Positions 60,201-62,833 of a DNA stretch of 64,000 nt are shown in pieces. This DNA is from Cyrtodaria siliqua (lineage: Eukaryota; Mollusca; Bivalvia; Adapedonta; Hiatellidae), in assembly GCA_037043455.1 (NCBI GenBank), contig JAWPHD010011229.1:1-64000 (forward strand), given 5' to 3'. A model generated the notes under the pieces. That model searched no databases and was not told where the DNA came from. It saw nothing but the letters and a program-made list of their open reading frames with translations. Each line of letters begins with the position of its first letter. Within the stretch, counting starts at the first letter, position 1. Both the position numbers and the translations under genes were made by a program.

Positions 60201-60622
60201 TGTCGATTCTTACGGATGGCGGGAGGTATACAGTACTGGTTTTATCCAGGAAAAATGGAGTGGTCTGCCTCTACTGAAAAAAAAGACCATCATATATGGC
60301 CTAACATGCACTAAAAATTATGTAAACACCATTCAGACGAGCAAACGAACAGAAATTCAATACCTATATTACCTGTTATATACATTAGCCAAGCTGTAAA
60401 TGCTATTCCATTAAAATATAAAAAGACCCAAGGAAGGCTCTTTTGAAATTGATCACCCACCCATAGATGCAAAGTTTAGCTGAAAGAACCAAATTTCAAG
60501 AAATAGGGTTCACCCATAGATGTTTTTCAGATACCTTCCTTGGGTCCCGGGTATATTTGGTGGAATAGCCCTAAGGTATATGTGATGTTAACTTCTTCCT
60601 TTGTATTTCAGGAAAGAAATGA
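8796..60622 (+). CDS. ASPSCR1: ASPSCR1/TUG (UBX domain protein 9) orthologue, 18 coding exons, 683 aa
   Basis: This is the full coding span of a tether containing UBX domain for GLUT4 (TUG) orthologue. Joining the 18 exons listed separately gives 2052 nt with no internal stop. All introns are GT-AG and all phases match. Vertebrate TUG is about 550 aa; this protein is longer because the polar linker is longer. Visible parts: TUG ubiquitin-like domain (about residues 1-75), second ubiquitin-like region (about 83-170) closing with L-G-L-T-G-G (160-165), polar linker (171-460), E-L-P-D-D-F-F motif before a basic helix (460-505), UBX domain (about 508-588) and a Ser-rich tail ending P-K-W-F-K-G-G-K-K. 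In mammals TUG binds p97/VCP, holds GLUT4 vesicles near the Golgi and is cleaved by a Usp25 form; a similar role here is inference. The loop matching the UBX p97-binding loop reads Y-T-T-P-P-K rather than F-P-R. Identity is confident; linker exon edges are predictions without transcript support. Confidence 0.93.
9043..9079. repeat. Poly(C) tract joined to (AC)n
   Basis: About 23 consecutive C residues are followed by (AC)n in intron 1. The exact C count is likely unreliable in the assembly. Confidence 0.9.
9480..10000 (+). repeat. Diverged tandem-repeat element (intron 1)
   Basis: About three diverged units of roughly 150-190 bp share 'cttgatgaaactt..g' and 'aatgtttatggc' motifs. These are the usual motifs of the hairpin-ended tandem-repeat elements seen elsewhere in the window. 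No hairpin end is visible here. Confidence 0.5.
10181..10346. mobile_element. 166-bp near-perfect palindromic element (MITE-like)
   Basis: Arms of about 80 bp pair almost completely (agtttaataaccagtgtttt at one end, its complement at the other). The flanks share 'tatag'. The palindrome centre is at about 10263. No coding capacity. Confidence 0.85.
10719..10866. mobile_element. 148-bp palindromic element
   Basis: Arms begin gaatattatgtcagtgcctt and end with its complement; the centre is near 10792. It is a second, unrelated foldback sequence in intron 1. Between it and the previous one, 'gggagatatttcccagtag' is repeated (10571-10640). Confidence 0.85.
11186..11244 (+). CDS. ASPSCR1: ASPSCR1 exon 2 (residues 27-46)
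   Basis: The exon encodes V-L-E-E-V-C-Q-K-Q-K-F, the conserved helix of the TUG ubiquitin-like domain (V-L-E-D-x-C-R-R-Q in vertebrates). The acceptor is ctccatag and the donor is AT/GTAAGT, phase 2. Confidence 0.92.
11600..12000 (+). pseudogene. Decayed LINE C-terminal fragment (intron 2)
   Basis: In broken frames the sequence encodes R-L-R-S-V-F-T-K-L-R-L-S-S-H, then E-I-N-K-R-V-C-Q-I-C-N ... E-F-H-F-V-L-I-C, a C-x2-C-x8-H-x4-C finger like the one near 2800. It is a remnant of the same broad LINE type, with no intact frame. Confidence 0.7.
12549..12758. mobile_element. 210-bp palindromic MITE flanked by TTAA
   Basis: TTAA at 12545-12548 and 12759-12762 bounds an element beginning CCCGCTA and ending TAGTGGG. 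Inside is a long palindrome (tgtaaaccctgatcaacctg with its near complement around 12670-12722). TTAA duplication with CCY ends suggests a piggyBac-type non-autonomous element. Confidence 0.75.
13018..13233 (+). CDS. ASPSCR1: ASPSCR1 exon 3 (residues 46-118)
   Basis: The exon completes the first ubiquitin-like domain (L-D-L-T-L-S-V-R-F-A ... N-N-A-K-L-E-L-V) and opens the second region (V-V-I-A-L-Q-L-E-G-G-E-R-L-Q, then S-L-W-D-V-L). Vertebrate TUG has I-A-L-Q-L-D-D-G-S-R-L-Q and T-L-W-E-L-L at this place. The acceptor is ttcttaatgtag; the donor is CAG/GTTAGT, phase 2. The frame stays open past the donor into the intron, but homology stops at the donor. Confidence 0.94.
13353..13452. mobile_element. 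100-bp hairpin element (intron 3)
   Basis: The arms read gatagagtctggtctcagcc and, inverted, gatagagtctgtctcagctc, then share 'tatttaaacacc' and 'gatgggc' to the centre at about 13403. It lies 120 bp after the exon 3 donor. Confidence 0.8.
13939..15895 (+). mobile_element. Hairpin-ended tandem-repeat element 1 (intron 3)
   Basis: The element opens with a hairpin (gctctactggcc/ggccagcagagc) and (tccgtccg)n. It continues with about nine copies of a roughly 150-170-bp unit containing 'gaaactttgtcagaatgttt' and 'aaaaactaggtcactaggtc'. It closes with ccagtagagcg and ggccctcttgggcc. 'ctctactgg' near the start and 'ccagtagag' near the end are inverted copies. The plan resembles bivalve 'pearl'/Helentron-type elements (from memory). 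A 663-bp foreign insertion interrupts it at 14256. Confidence 0.75.
14256..14918 (-). mobile_element. 663-bp GC-rich insertion with 11-bp target duplication
   Basis: The repeat unit of the host element is split after 'taattatatct' (14245-14255) and resumes after an identical copy (14919-14929). The left end is (GT)n, i.e. a (CA)n tail on the minus strand, which suggests retroposition from the minus strand. The insert is clearly more GC-rich than its host. It contains a 107-codon plus-strand frame (14554-14877) with several cysteines and no family I recognise. Confidence 0.7.
15900..17012. other. Non-coding remainder of intron 3
   Basis: AT-rich sequence with no repeat or gene I can support. 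Exon 4 follows. Confidence 0.5.
17013..17168 (+). CDS. ASPSCR1: ASPSCR1 exon 4 (residues 118-170), ends in the diglycine region
   Basis: The exon encodes P-V-C-I-Y-M-R-E-E-V-T-G-E-L and L-G-L-T-G-G-K-A-V-L-R, matching P-V-C-V-Y-T-R-D-E-V-T-G-E and L-G-L-T-G-G in mammalian TUG. Glycines 164-165 align with the site where the mammalian protein is reported to be cut to release a ubiquitin-like modifier. The acceptor is gatttcag; the donor is AG/GTAAAA, phase 2. Confidence 0.94.
17490..17815 (-). repeat. Dispersed T/C-rich repeat fragment (intron 4)
   Basis: The segment contains homopyrimidine runs and 'cagggcttttttc' ... 'gaaaaaacacgctg'. Related purine-rich, opposite-strand sequence lies near 13240-13320 and 25262-25330. 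These are low-complexity, weakly conserved copies. Confidence 0.35.
17885..20097 (+). mobile_element. Hairpin-ended tandem-repeat element 2 (intron 4)
   Basis: The element starts gctctactgatcagagatca with the hairpin, then (ctgtctgtccg). Its tandem units are about 300 bp, each with 'gtagcgactactcctctgaa', 'atggccgcca' and 'tttgtttacatagagtt'. It ends aagagcatcaaggtcattga and cctcttg. It is interrupted by a TTAA element at 19180-19709. Element 3 is the closest relative. Confidence 0.8.
19180..19709. mobile_element. 530-bp MITE with about 185-bp inverted repeats and TTAA duplication
   Basis: The ends are AGGGAATGTAGC and its complement. TTAA flanks both sides (19176-19179 and 19710-19713). Arms of about 185 bp are roughly 85% alike by eye. 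The host repeat unit reads 'gttaaacatggccgcc' elsewhere, so the empty site is known. A piggyBac-type non-autonomous element is likely. Confidence 0.85.
20762..21219 (+). CDS. ASPSCR1: ASPSCR1 exon 5 (residues 170-323), polar linker
   Basis: This is the largest exon. It continues the frame with R-L-L-H-R-S-V-D-D-K, then a charged helix-prone stretch (A-D-K-I-E-K-E-K-L-R-K-A-K-L), then a low-complexity region rich in S, T, N, E and K with acidic patches. It has no recognisable domain and fits the disordered linker of TUG. The acceptor is cttgtttcaag; the donor is AAAG/GTATTT, phase 1. The 63-bp tandem array begins about 30 bp past the donor. Confidence 0.85.
21251..22854. repeat. 63-bp minisatellite, about 25 units (intron 5)
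   Basis: The unit begins gactagatatttggtgcggc and is 63 bp long. A seven-unit block (441 bp) is duplicated: the piece at 21601 recurs at 22042. Because 63 is a multiple of three and the unit lacks a minus-strand stop, a 480-codon antisense frame results. The array resumes at 23340 after an inserted element and fades by about 23430. Confidence 0.92.
22857..23337. mobile_element. 481-bp MITE with TA duplication inside the 63-bp array
   Basis: The ends read CACTCAAGTGATATGAAAAC and, inverted, CACTCAAATGATATGAAAAG, with inverted repeats of about 50 bp. TA flanks each side. The surrounding 63-bp units supply the empty site (agaattatgtttg). This fits a Tc1/mariner-type non-autonomous element. Confidence 0.85.
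23340..23430. repeat. Tail of the 63-bp array
   Basis: One and a half diverged units follow the inserted element, starting tgtttgtaggatctcttttc. Confidence 0.8.
23554..23678 (+). CDS. ASPSCR1: ASPSCR1 exon 6 (residues 323-364)
   Basis: The exon encodes P-A-T-A-Q-R-Q-S-Q-R-E-A-A, then V-E-I-F-T-P-D-D-F-S-D-L-T-P-E-E-Q-Q, an acidic segment of the linker that leads into a helix in exon 7. The acceptor is aatctatag; the donor is CAG/GTATAT, phase 0. The length of 125 nt restores the frame set by exon 5. Confidence 0.88.
23679..24600. other. Intron 6, unique part
   Basis: AT-rich sequence with no supported element. Short frames on both strands lack homology. Confidence 0.5.
24616..24823 (+). mobile_element. 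tRNA-headed SINE, family S1 (intron 6)
   Basis: The head has an A-box-like tggccgagggttaa and a perfect B box gggttcgaatccca (about 24673-24686). Likely duplication ttcatttctctc flanks it (24604-24615 and 24824-24835), although that motif also recurs nearby. The tRNA-like head is of Ser/Leu type. A related copy is at 60107. Confidence 0.75.
25017..25157 (+). CDS. ASPSCR1: ASPSCR1 exon 7 (residues 365-411)
   Basis: The exon encodes I-A-R-R-L-A-E-A-Y-L-P-R-M-V-M-Q, a likely amphipathic helix, a Gly/Gln/Pro stretch, then a basic cluster P-K-K-K-K-S that resembles a nuclear localisation signal. It ends I-F-S-D-F-K. The acceptor is tttcttgcag; the donor is AAG/GTATGA, phase 0. Use of the basic cluster as an import signal is inference. 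Confidence 0.88.
25569..25720 (+). mobile_element. tRNA-headed SINE fragment (intron 7)
   Basis: An A-box-like gtggcctagtggttgaga is followed after the usual spacing by ttgttcaattccc, a degenerate B box. The 3' end is not clear. Confidence 0.5.
26198..26320 (+). mobile_element. Old tRNA-headed SINE, split by a younger SINE
   Basis: The sequence ctggtctagtgataacatgc resembles an A box. The body has ttgtgaccttgatcaagtca, typical of SINE bodies. It continues after 26675 beyond the inserted family S2 copy. Confidence 0.45.
26336..26659 (-). mobile_element. tRNA-Thr-like SINE, family S2, copy 1 (intron 7)
   Basis: Read on the minus strand, the head is tggcgcagtcggtagcgcgg with an A box, TGT at the anticodon position, and B box ggttcaatcc. 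The tail is (ttcaa)n. A perfect 15-bp target duplication ctctgttaagttgaa flanks it (26321-26335 and 26660-26674). It is a SINE, not a working tRNA gene. Confidence 0.88.
26815..27152. repeat. 29-bp minisatellite (intron 7)
   Basis: About eleven units of 'ggaaaggaacaaatgactat' plus 'tcaacctaa', with indels. Confidence 0.85.
27331..27377 (+). CDS. ASPSCR1: ASPSCR1 exon 8 (residues 412-427)
   Basis: This is a 47-nt exon encoding F-P-E-E-T-K-G-Q-V-L-Y-Q-N-D-L. The acceptor has a good tract (gtttttgcag) and the donor is the strong AG/GTAAGT, phase 2. It was found by frame and splice-site fit rather than strong homology. Confidence 0.78.
27701..27903. mobile_element. 203-bp MITE with about 90-bp inverted repeats (intron 8)
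   Basis: The ends read aaatagaatcttatattcgt and, inverted, taaacagaatcttacatgag, with further pairing through 'aaaactgatatgattc'. It abuts dispersed repeat copy B. Confidence 0.7.
27916..28324 (+). repeat. Dispersed 420-bp repeat, copy B (intron 8)
   Basis: Same family as copy A, with small deletions. It directly follows the palindromic element ending at about 27903. The frame 28083-28373 is a by-product of this repeat: copy C keeps part of it open, but there is no sign of selection. Confidence 0.8.
28761..28850 (+). mobile_element. SINE tail fragment, family S3
   Basis: The fragment matches the 3' part of the SINE at 28941 (tctccaccagtggaaaatgg, gtcgccatatgacc, gctgttggtgtgac). The head is missing, as in a 5'-truncated copy. 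Confidence 0.7.
28941..29211 (+). mobile_element. tRNA-headed SINE, family S3 (intron 8)
   Basis: The head has tggccgagtggttaacg (A box, Ser/Leu type) and ggttcgatccc (B box). The tail contains cgccatatgacc and tgttggtgcgac, resembling the shared tail of the metazoan MetaSINE superfamily (from memory). A 13-bp duplication tcgcctgggtttg flanks it (28928-28940 and 29212-29224). Confidence 0.87.
29358..29382 (+). CDS. ASPSCR1: ASPSCR1 microexon 9 (25 nt, residues 427-435)
   Basis: This 25-nt exon encodes S-E-V-N-K-E-D-F-K. The acceptor is tatttttcag and the donor is AAG/GTGAGA. It is needed because exon 8 ends in phase 2 while the conserved reading of exon 10 starts in phase 0; joining 8 straight to 10 breaks the frame. 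It lies between introns of about 2.0 and 7.2 kb. No other small exon in the interval was seen to fit as well. Confidence 0.7.
29740..30775 (+). repeat. 161-bp tandem-repeat element, about six units (intron 9)
   Basis: It starts tacccccacaaacgaatata and (tctgtcggtctg). Units follow with 'cgataactcatgaaagggtt', 'caagttcgactttg' and 'gacggagttatggcccc'. Period is 161 bp, shown by identical phase at 29973, 30134, 30295 and 30456. Short minus-strand frames in each unit are repeat artefacts. The unit size matches the 160-bp class of bivalve repeats. Confidence 0.85.
30921..31882. mobile_element. 962-bp hAT-like non-autonomous element (intron 9)
   Basis: The ends are CAGGGGCACA and its complement. 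Flanking 8-mers cctgatca and tcagatca agree at six of eight positions, as expected for an old hAT duplication. No transposase frame is present. Confidence 0.6.
32160..33029 (+). repeat. Tandem-repeat element, about 180-bp period (intron 9)
   Basis: Units share 'aaagtttgtatgtaagcttg', 'ttgaaacttcacacatgtat' and 'gacaccacagag'. The array is broken by element 3 and picks up again at 34270-34330 (ttatggcccc and ttggttaaag). Confidence 0.75.
33030..34269 (+). mobile_element. Hairpin-ended tandem-repeat element 3 (intron 9)
   Basis: Close relative of element 2, with start gctcgactgatcagagatca, (ccgtctgtctgt), units of about 300 bp, and end cagtagagcttcaaggtcat with ccctcttg. It sits inside the 180-bp array, so it arrived after that array formed. 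Confidence 0.82.
34584..35426 (+). mobile_element. Multimeric SINE, family S4: head, head-body-tail, body-tail
   Basis: Two heads (gccccgtgtg at about 34584 and 34724) precede two body-tail blocks (aaggtcttcatcatgatccc at 34865 and 35158). The tail is tgttggtgcgccttaaaacc. One duplication, gttcagtttttttcac against gttcatttttttcac, flanks the whole cluster (34568-34583 and 35427-35441). Confidence 0.75.
35653..35984 (-). mobile_element. tRNA-Thr-like SINE, family S2, copy 2 (intron 9)
   Basis: Same family and orientation as the copy at 26336, about 90% alike by eye. The target duplication tgttcctttt lies at 35643-35652 and 35985-35994. An (aattga)n tail is present. Confidence 0.87.
36205..36256. 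repeat. (CA)n microsatellite, about 25 repeats
   Basis: A perfect dinucleotide run in intron 9. It explains the Cys-Val-rich frames on the minus strand. Confidence 0.98.
36576..36648 (+). CDS. ASPSCR1: ASPSCR1 exon 10 (residues 436-460)
   Basis: The exon encodes P-C-D-R-Q-T-V-V-Y-N-L-E-E, matching the D-R-E-P-V-V-C-H-P-D-L-E-E segment of vertebrate TUG. The acceptor is tatacttgcag; the donor is CAG/GTGAGT, phase 1. Confidence 0.9.
36731..36990 (+). repeat. Start of a tandem-repeat element (intron 10)
   Basis: The sequence tttagctcacctgagtggac followed by 'gtcgtcc' opens like the hairpin-ended elements but soon degrades. A second start of this type (atcacctgagccacagactc and ggtggctca) lies at 37492-37720 in intron 11. 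Confidence 0.5.
37152..37224 (+). CDS. ASPSCR1: ASPSCR1 exon 11 (residues 460-484)
   Basis: The exon encodes E-L-P-D-D-F-F-E-V-T-E-S-D-I-K-K-L-L, matching the conserved E-L-P-D-E-F-F-E-L-T element upstream of the UBX domain, followed by a Lys-rich helix. The acceptor is ctacttctag; the donor is AT/GTAAGT, phase 2. The next intron carries the 67-bp minisatellite. Confidence 0.94.
37725..38024 (-). mobile_element. Old SINE of family S2 type, source of the intron 11 minisatellite
   Basis: The body matches family S2 (gttcctatggttctttaacg and tttacgtcccca blocks, diverged). Its head on the minus strand has tggccaagtgatagca (A box) and a worn B box gggtatgagcc. The head's start, adjoining intron DNA and the exon 12 start together make up the 67-bp unit that follows. 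Confidence 0.7.
38025..43590. repeat. 67-bp minisatellite carrying copies of the exon 12 acceptor, about 80 units (intron 11)
   Basis: The unit runs ggatgagatgttctatccac, then tgggccaccg, ttgtcactgttataatgact and attatatacacatacag: 67 bp. The last unit (43524-43590) ends at the true exon 12 junction. Early units near 38060-38340 and rare later ones (40876, 41369) keep an extra 30-35 bp (ctccagattcagcggtgaa) from the SINE head. Blocks are themselves duplicated: a 'gttttcact' variant recurs at 469 bp (7 units) and 'tatagacac' at 335 bp (5 units). On the minus strand each unit keeps a tRNA A-box-like tggcccagtgg. Confidence 0.95.
43591..43739 (+). CDS. ASPSCR1: ASPSCR1 exon 12 (residues 484-533), start of UBX domain
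   Basis: The exon encodes a charged helix (M-R-K-A-R-L-E-E-E-Y) and the first UBX strands: Y-E-R-V-V-I-R-V-Q-F-Q-D, then V-L-Q-G-L-F-R-P. Vertebrates have Y-P-K-V-A-L-R-V-L-F-P-D and V-L-Q-G-F-F-R-P. The acceptor is acacatacag with a short, A-interrupted tract. The same acceptor and the first exon bases (GGAYGAG) recur in each unit of the array that ends at 43590. The donor is ACAG/GTACTA, phase 1. Confidence 0.93.
43741..45153. other. Intron 12, first part
   Basis: AT-rich sequence with no supported repeat. The last 14 bases are the left target duplication of the next SINE. Confidence 0.5.
45154..45480 (-). mobile_element. SINE, family S4, minus strand (intron 12)
   Basis: Read on the minus strand it starts gccccgtgtggttgctgggg and ends tggtgtgccttaaaa. 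A perfect 14-bp duplication gcaaaatcgatggt lies at 45140-45153 and 45481-45494. Confidence 0.85.
45980..46430 (+). repeat. Tandem-repeat element fragment (intron 12)
   Basis: About 165-bp units with 'ttactttaaatttgttg', 'aaactttgcaggaag' and 'gttccggttcgctgattttt'. Related units occur at 49480-49810. Confidence 0.7.
46430..48165 (+). mobile_element. Fragment of element 2/3 family, internally duplicated (intron 12)
   Basis: It carries 'tgtagcgacgactcctctga' units and the end block cagtagagcttcaagatcat. A segment starting ggccaccactgctaaaaaga at 46613 starts again at 47376. Only the first copy holds the SINE at 46919. Confidence 0.7.
46919..47310 (+). mobile_element. SINE, family S4 (intron 12)
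   Basis: The head is ccccgtgtggttgccggggt and the tail tgttggtgcgccttaaaacc, then (ttcaa)n. Flanks share tctgattttt. The second copy of the surrounding duplication shows the intact empty site (gtgctctgatttttggtct). Confidence 0.87.
48180..49478 (+). mobile_element. Tandem-repeat element with terminal ggccctcttgggcc (intron 12)
   Basis: Diverged units of about 170-190 bp share 'cttctctgaaactacaagag' and 'aatttggccc'. The end is agtagagcgatacaggccct plus cttgggcctcttg, as in elements 1 and 4. Confidence 0.7.
49480..50508. other. Intron 12, last part
   Basis: Units related to 45980-46430 continue to about 49810. After that there is AT-rich sequence with a short local repeat (gcacaaacaagtrttcta, 50110-50225). 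Exon 13 follows. Confidence 0.5.
50509..50571 (+). CDS. ASPSCR1: ASPSCR1 exon 13 (residues 534-554), UBX
   Basis: The exon encodes V-F-A-L-Q-K-F-V-K-E-Y-L-E-D, the UBX helix, then I-P-F-Y-L. The acceptor is ttatatttcag; the donor is TTAT/GTAAGT, phase 1. It corresponds to the D-L-R-D-F-V-R-x-x-L ... S-F-Y-L-F segment of vertebrate TUG. Confidence 0.92.
50772..51189 (+). repeat. Dispersed 420-bp repeat, copy C (intron 13)
   Basis: Same family as copies A and B, closest to B. It lies between ASPSCR1 exons 13 and 14 and carries no coding exon of the gene. Confidence 0.8.
51382..51434 (+). CDS. ASPSCR1: ASPSCR1 exon 14 (residues 555-572), UBX
   Basis: The exon encodes Y-T-T-P-P-K-C-L-I-K-D-V-S-Q-T-L-I-E, matching I-T-P-P-K-T-V-L-D-D-x-x-Q-T-L. 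The T-P-P turn takes the place of the F-P-R loop that contacts p97 in canonical UBX proteins, as in other TUG proteins. The acceptor is tattttcag; the donor is GAG/GTATGT, phase 0. Confidence 0.92.
51617..53065 (+). mobile_element. Hairpin-ended tandem-repeat element 4 (intron 14)
   Basis: It starts gctctactggccgaaggcca and (cgtccgtccg). About seven units of roughly 160 bp follow with 'cctcgttaagacgataggg', 'catccgatctttaccaaact' and 'agcggagttatggcccttga'. It ends ccagtagagcgtccacaggc and ggcctcttg. A T-rich and TA-rich patch (52692-52787) interrupts it. Confidence 0.82.
53067..53300. mobile_element. MITE family M2, copy 1 (intron 14)
   Basis: The ends ttattacattt and aaatgtaataa are inverted. 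The body is the reverse complement of the element at 56875-57100, sharing 'ctgctgat' and 'caataaagc' blocks. It contains a (TG)n run near 53168. Confidence 0.7.
53301..54247 (+). mobile_element. Tandem-repeat element with tggctcccc hairpin ends (intron 14)
   Basis: About four 145-bp units contain 'tgaccaaccatccttccaag' and 'ttgaccttтgacc'-type blocks (accttgacctttgacctagt). It ends with (gacagagaaaca) and a hairpin ggctcccctaccacactttg. It lies exactly between the MITE parts that are contiguous at 56714-57100, so its ends and empty site are defined (taa at both edges). Confidence 0.78.
54248..54402. mobile_element. MITE family M1, copy 1 (intron 14)
   Basis: The ends atagattatttaactgctgg and its near complement match the copy at 56714. 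It lies on the far side of the inserted tandem-repeat element. Confidence 0.72.
54670..54721 (+). CDS. ASPSCR1: ASPSCR1 exon 15 (residues 573-590), end of UBX
   Basis: The exon encodes A-R-L-V-P-A-T-V-I-Y-F-G-C-D, matching A-N-L-F-P-A-A-L-V-H-L-G, the last UBX strand. The acceptor is atttttcag; the donor is G/GTAGGT, phase 1. Confidence 0.92.
54838..55669. other. Intron 15, first part, with a possible worn SINE head
   Basis: The sequence gtagtgtaatggttagaact resembles an A box, but the B box is not convincing. The rest is unique AT-rich sequence. Confidence 0.3.
55801..55870. repeat. 70-bp hairpin with (TAG)n arms
   Basis: The arms gagtagtagtagttaagtgt and acttaactactactactc pair around a short centre in intron 15. 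Confidence 0.8.
56376..56448 (+). CDS. ASPSCR1: ASPSCR1 exon 16 (residues 590-614)
   Basis: The exon encodes E-H-Y-L-S-D-A-V-M-S-E-V-G-P-R-L-K-A-D-Q-I-V-A-E, equivalent in place to V-Y-L-E-P-G-L-L-E-H-A-I-S-P of vertebrate TUG, just after the UBX domain. The acceptor is gttttgcag; the donor is TG/GTAAGA, phase 2. Confidence 0.85.
56714..56876. mobile_element. MITE family M1, copy 2 (intron 16)
   Basis: The inverted repeats are about 45 bp (agattatttaactgctggga, with 'agggaaatccttc' further in). It directly abuts MITE family M2 copy 2. Confidence 0.78.
56877..57100. mobile_element. MITE family M2, copy 2 (intron 16)
   Basis: The ends ttacattttaaatcag and aaaatgtaataac are inverted at the tips. 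The orientation is opposite to the copy at 53067. Confidence 0.72.
57095..57208. mobile_element. 114-bp foldback sequence next to M2
   Basis: Arms aataacagatcttatttcat and its near complement (atgaaatagaatctgttatt) enclose an A/T-rich centre. It overlaps the M2 end by a few bases. Confidence 0.65.
57210..58921. other. Rest of intron 16
   Basis: No exon or element can be supported. Frames at 57422-57787 (minus) and 58223-58507 (plus) have no recognisable homology. Confidence 0.5.
58922..59121 (+). CDS. ASPSCR1: ASPSCR1 exon 17 (residues 614-681), Ser-rich tail
   Basis: The exon encodes a low-complexity tail dominated by serine, partly from TCA/TCG/TCC triplet expansion (about 59010-59080), then V-P-K-W-F-K-G-G, the conserved C-terminal motif (V-P-K-W-L-K in mammals). 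The acceptor chosen is tacttcag; several AGs lie just inside, so the 5' edge could shift by a few codons. The donor is G/GTAAGT, phase 1. Confidence 0.85.
59122..60106. other. Intron 17, first part
   Basis: Unique AT-rich sequence with a short direct repeat ('gatcatctgggaagcttgct' at about 59206 and 59236). No gene seen. Confidence 0.5.
60107..60345 (+). mobile_element. tRNA-headed SINE, family S1, older copy (intron 17)
   Basis: The copy shares atggccgaga, cccactgggagat and aagtgtcgattctta..gat with the copy at 24616. The B box is worn (gcagttcccactgg). It lies about 270 bp before the last exon. Confidence 0.68.
60612..60622 (+). CDS. ASPSCR1: ASPSCR1 exon 18: last residues and stop
   Basis: Eleven coding nucleotides after acceptor tgtatttcag complete G-G-K-K and the TGA stop. 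The very short terminal coding piece is supported by frame agreement and by the C-terminal motif of the family. Confidence 0.85.
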
Positions 60623-60950
60623 TGACTTGGGTACATGTTGAGATGTTCTCTGCATGAAATGGACCTGGTCATCTCCTATGGAACATAACTACTTCCACAC
60701 CTGTTTTCCTTGATATGGAACATAAATACTGCCATACCTGTTTTCCTTGATATGGAACATAACTACTGCCACATGTGTTTTCCTTGATATGGAACATAAC
60801 TACTGCTATACCTGTTTTCCTTGATATGGAACAGAAATACTGCCACACAGGTTGTCCTTGATATGGGGAAAAAAGCCGGTCTGGTCAGGCAACAGAACTC
60901 ATGTCCTGTACATGAAAATTTAATAAAGAAACACATGACAAAACTCGTTG
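60623..60950 (+). other. ASPSCR1: ASPSCR1 3' UTR with 37-bp tandem repeat and poly(A) signal
   Basis: The sequence after the stop holds about five copies of a 37-bp unit beginning tatggaacataactactgcc (roughly 60677-60868). A canonical AATAAA follows at 60922-60927, so cleavage is expected near 60940-60955. The start is fixed by the stop codon; the end is inferred. Confidence 0.65.
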
Positions 60951-61440
60951 GATCCCTTTTTAATAGTTGGTTTAAATAACTTGCATATTTGCATAATCAT
61001 TATTGTAATTATTTGAATAGTTTAAGTCAAATTGTGTTAGCATATTTGTACTAAGTGTTAATTATTTTGCGCTAATATTATATGTTAACCTTGAAATGAT
61101 GTATCTTGAAATATAGTTTCTTTTATTTGGTTATTATATATGTATATATATAAATATTATATATATATATATATGGTTGAATCTCTAAATGAGATCCCAC
61201 TTATATGAGATATAATTGTATGTATGTATGCGTGTATATGTTAAATTGTGCCTCCAGACGAGTGTGTTATGATGTAGAGATACAGTATATGAGCGTGTGT
61301 TGCAGCTATCCTTTTTAGGAAGTGAATGCATACGTTTGATTTCTGTGTCTCTCATCATAGCTAGGCGCCCTGCCGGAGTTCGTCCCTGGTTGTCTGTCGT
61401 AGGTTGGTCACAAATAGTTCTCATATATATATATACAGAG
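60951..61440. other. Downstream of ASPSCR1, AT-rich with (TA)n
   Basis: Post-gene sequence includes (TA)n runs near 61135-61175. No gene seen. Confidence 0.5.
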
Positions 61441-61570
61441 GATCTTAAACGAGTTGCGAATTATTTTAATTTTAACTCGCCAAAAGGCTCATTTTGGCGA
61501 GTTAAAATTAAGAATAATTCATAATGAGTTTCATAAATCTTATATGGAATTGGAACGAGTTTAAGATCCT
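61440..61570. mobile_element. 130-bp foldback element
   Basis: The outer ends aggatcttaaacgagtt and aacgagtttaagatcct are inverted. Inside, ttttaactcgccaaaa pairs with ttttggcgagttaaaa. This is a double-hairpin MITE-like sequence. Confidence 0.75.
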
Positions 61571-62570
61571 TTTTATCACATAACATTGCAATCAAATGAG
61601 TAAAAATTAATTCAGATGGACATAGAACCGCCACGACGTCAGACACACTTTAGCGGCAAAATGTCGTAAAATATGTGACGTCGTAACGTCGCGCCTCACA
61701 CATAACGTTGCGTATAAAAGAGTTAGTGTTTTACATCTTTACAAAATAGCAGTTTACGCCAACTTTTTAACAAACCAACAACAATGTTTTGTATAACGTG
61801 CATTATTTTTATATTAAAGCTGTCACAAATAAAATAGTTTCAGTTAATAAACTTGCTTAGTGTTTCAGGTTTAACTCAACCAATCAAAATTGTTCCAGAT
61901 TGTATTACACGTGTGTCATACAATAGAATATTAAATGGGTGTTCGACACTGCTAACAAGGGACGTTATGTGATATATATATATATATATGTATATAATAA
62001 ATATATATTATGTGCAAGCAGATTTAAAGAAAACCTAAATTGTGGTGCTAATTTTAATTCTTTATAAATACTTTGAGATTGCAGTGTGTCCCTTTAATGC
62101 TATTTTGAACCATGACTGAATTCTAAGACATGCATTTCTAAGGTGATGAACTGTACTTCTCGAACTCAATCATTGTAATAATTTGCTGTAGATTATGCCT
62201 ATGCATCAAATTAAATAAAAGTGTTATGTTCCGGTGACTTGCTTGTCAAAATGGCCTTAAGTGTGTACTTTACAGAAAATGTGTACTTTGTAAACTACCC
62301 TATGGAGTTGTGTGGAAAATATTACTAGTATGTTTCAGGTTAAGATTTCCAAACACTAATTTGCTGGAATTATTTGCAATCTCTTGGGCATTGCATTATG
62401 CACTTATAAAGTAGAAAGTCTGAGTATCTCTCCATTCCTCAGAAGTAATGGAGCGATAGTTTAGTTCCTATTATTTTTTAGAAATGGAGAGATGAGATGA
62501 TTCTCTTTGATTTAAAACACATCACCTGCTAAAGTGTGCCAGCTCTGGGATTCGAACGTCCAATCAGATA
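61571..62570. other. Intergenic stretch
   Basis: AT-rich sequence with (TA)n at 61972-62005 and no supported gene. Confidence 0.5.
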
Positions 62571-62576
62571 TAGACG

Positions 62577-62833
62577 CAACTGGAAATGGTCCGGCGTGTA
62601 GCTGCCAGATGGACCCAAAATGACGTTTCCAGATACTTGAGCGTCACTGAGATGCTGGAGAGAATGGGTTGGAGATCCTTAGAACATGGGAAGTCAGATG
62701 CTCGCCTATTCTATAAGATTGTATAAGGCCTAGTAGCTGTTTCAGTTCCAGCCTATATAGCCACTCAAGCACAAGGTCATAGTGCAGTGGAATGCTCTAC
62801 CAGATGCTGTACTGATGCAGAACTTGAATAAAT
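62577..62833 (+). pseudogene. LINE reverse-transcriptase C-terminal fossil
   Basis: The sequence encodes M-V-R-R-V-A-A-R-W-T, S-V-T-E-M-L-E-R-M-G-W-R-S-L, A-R-L-F-Y-K-I-V, a stop, then, in another frame, E-W-N-A-L-P-D-A-V. This order (RRAARF, SVTxML..L.W..L, R...LYKI, WNxLP) is the familiar C-terminal end of Jockey/CR1-type reverse transcriptases. It has one in-frame stop and one frameshift. Confidence 0.75.
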
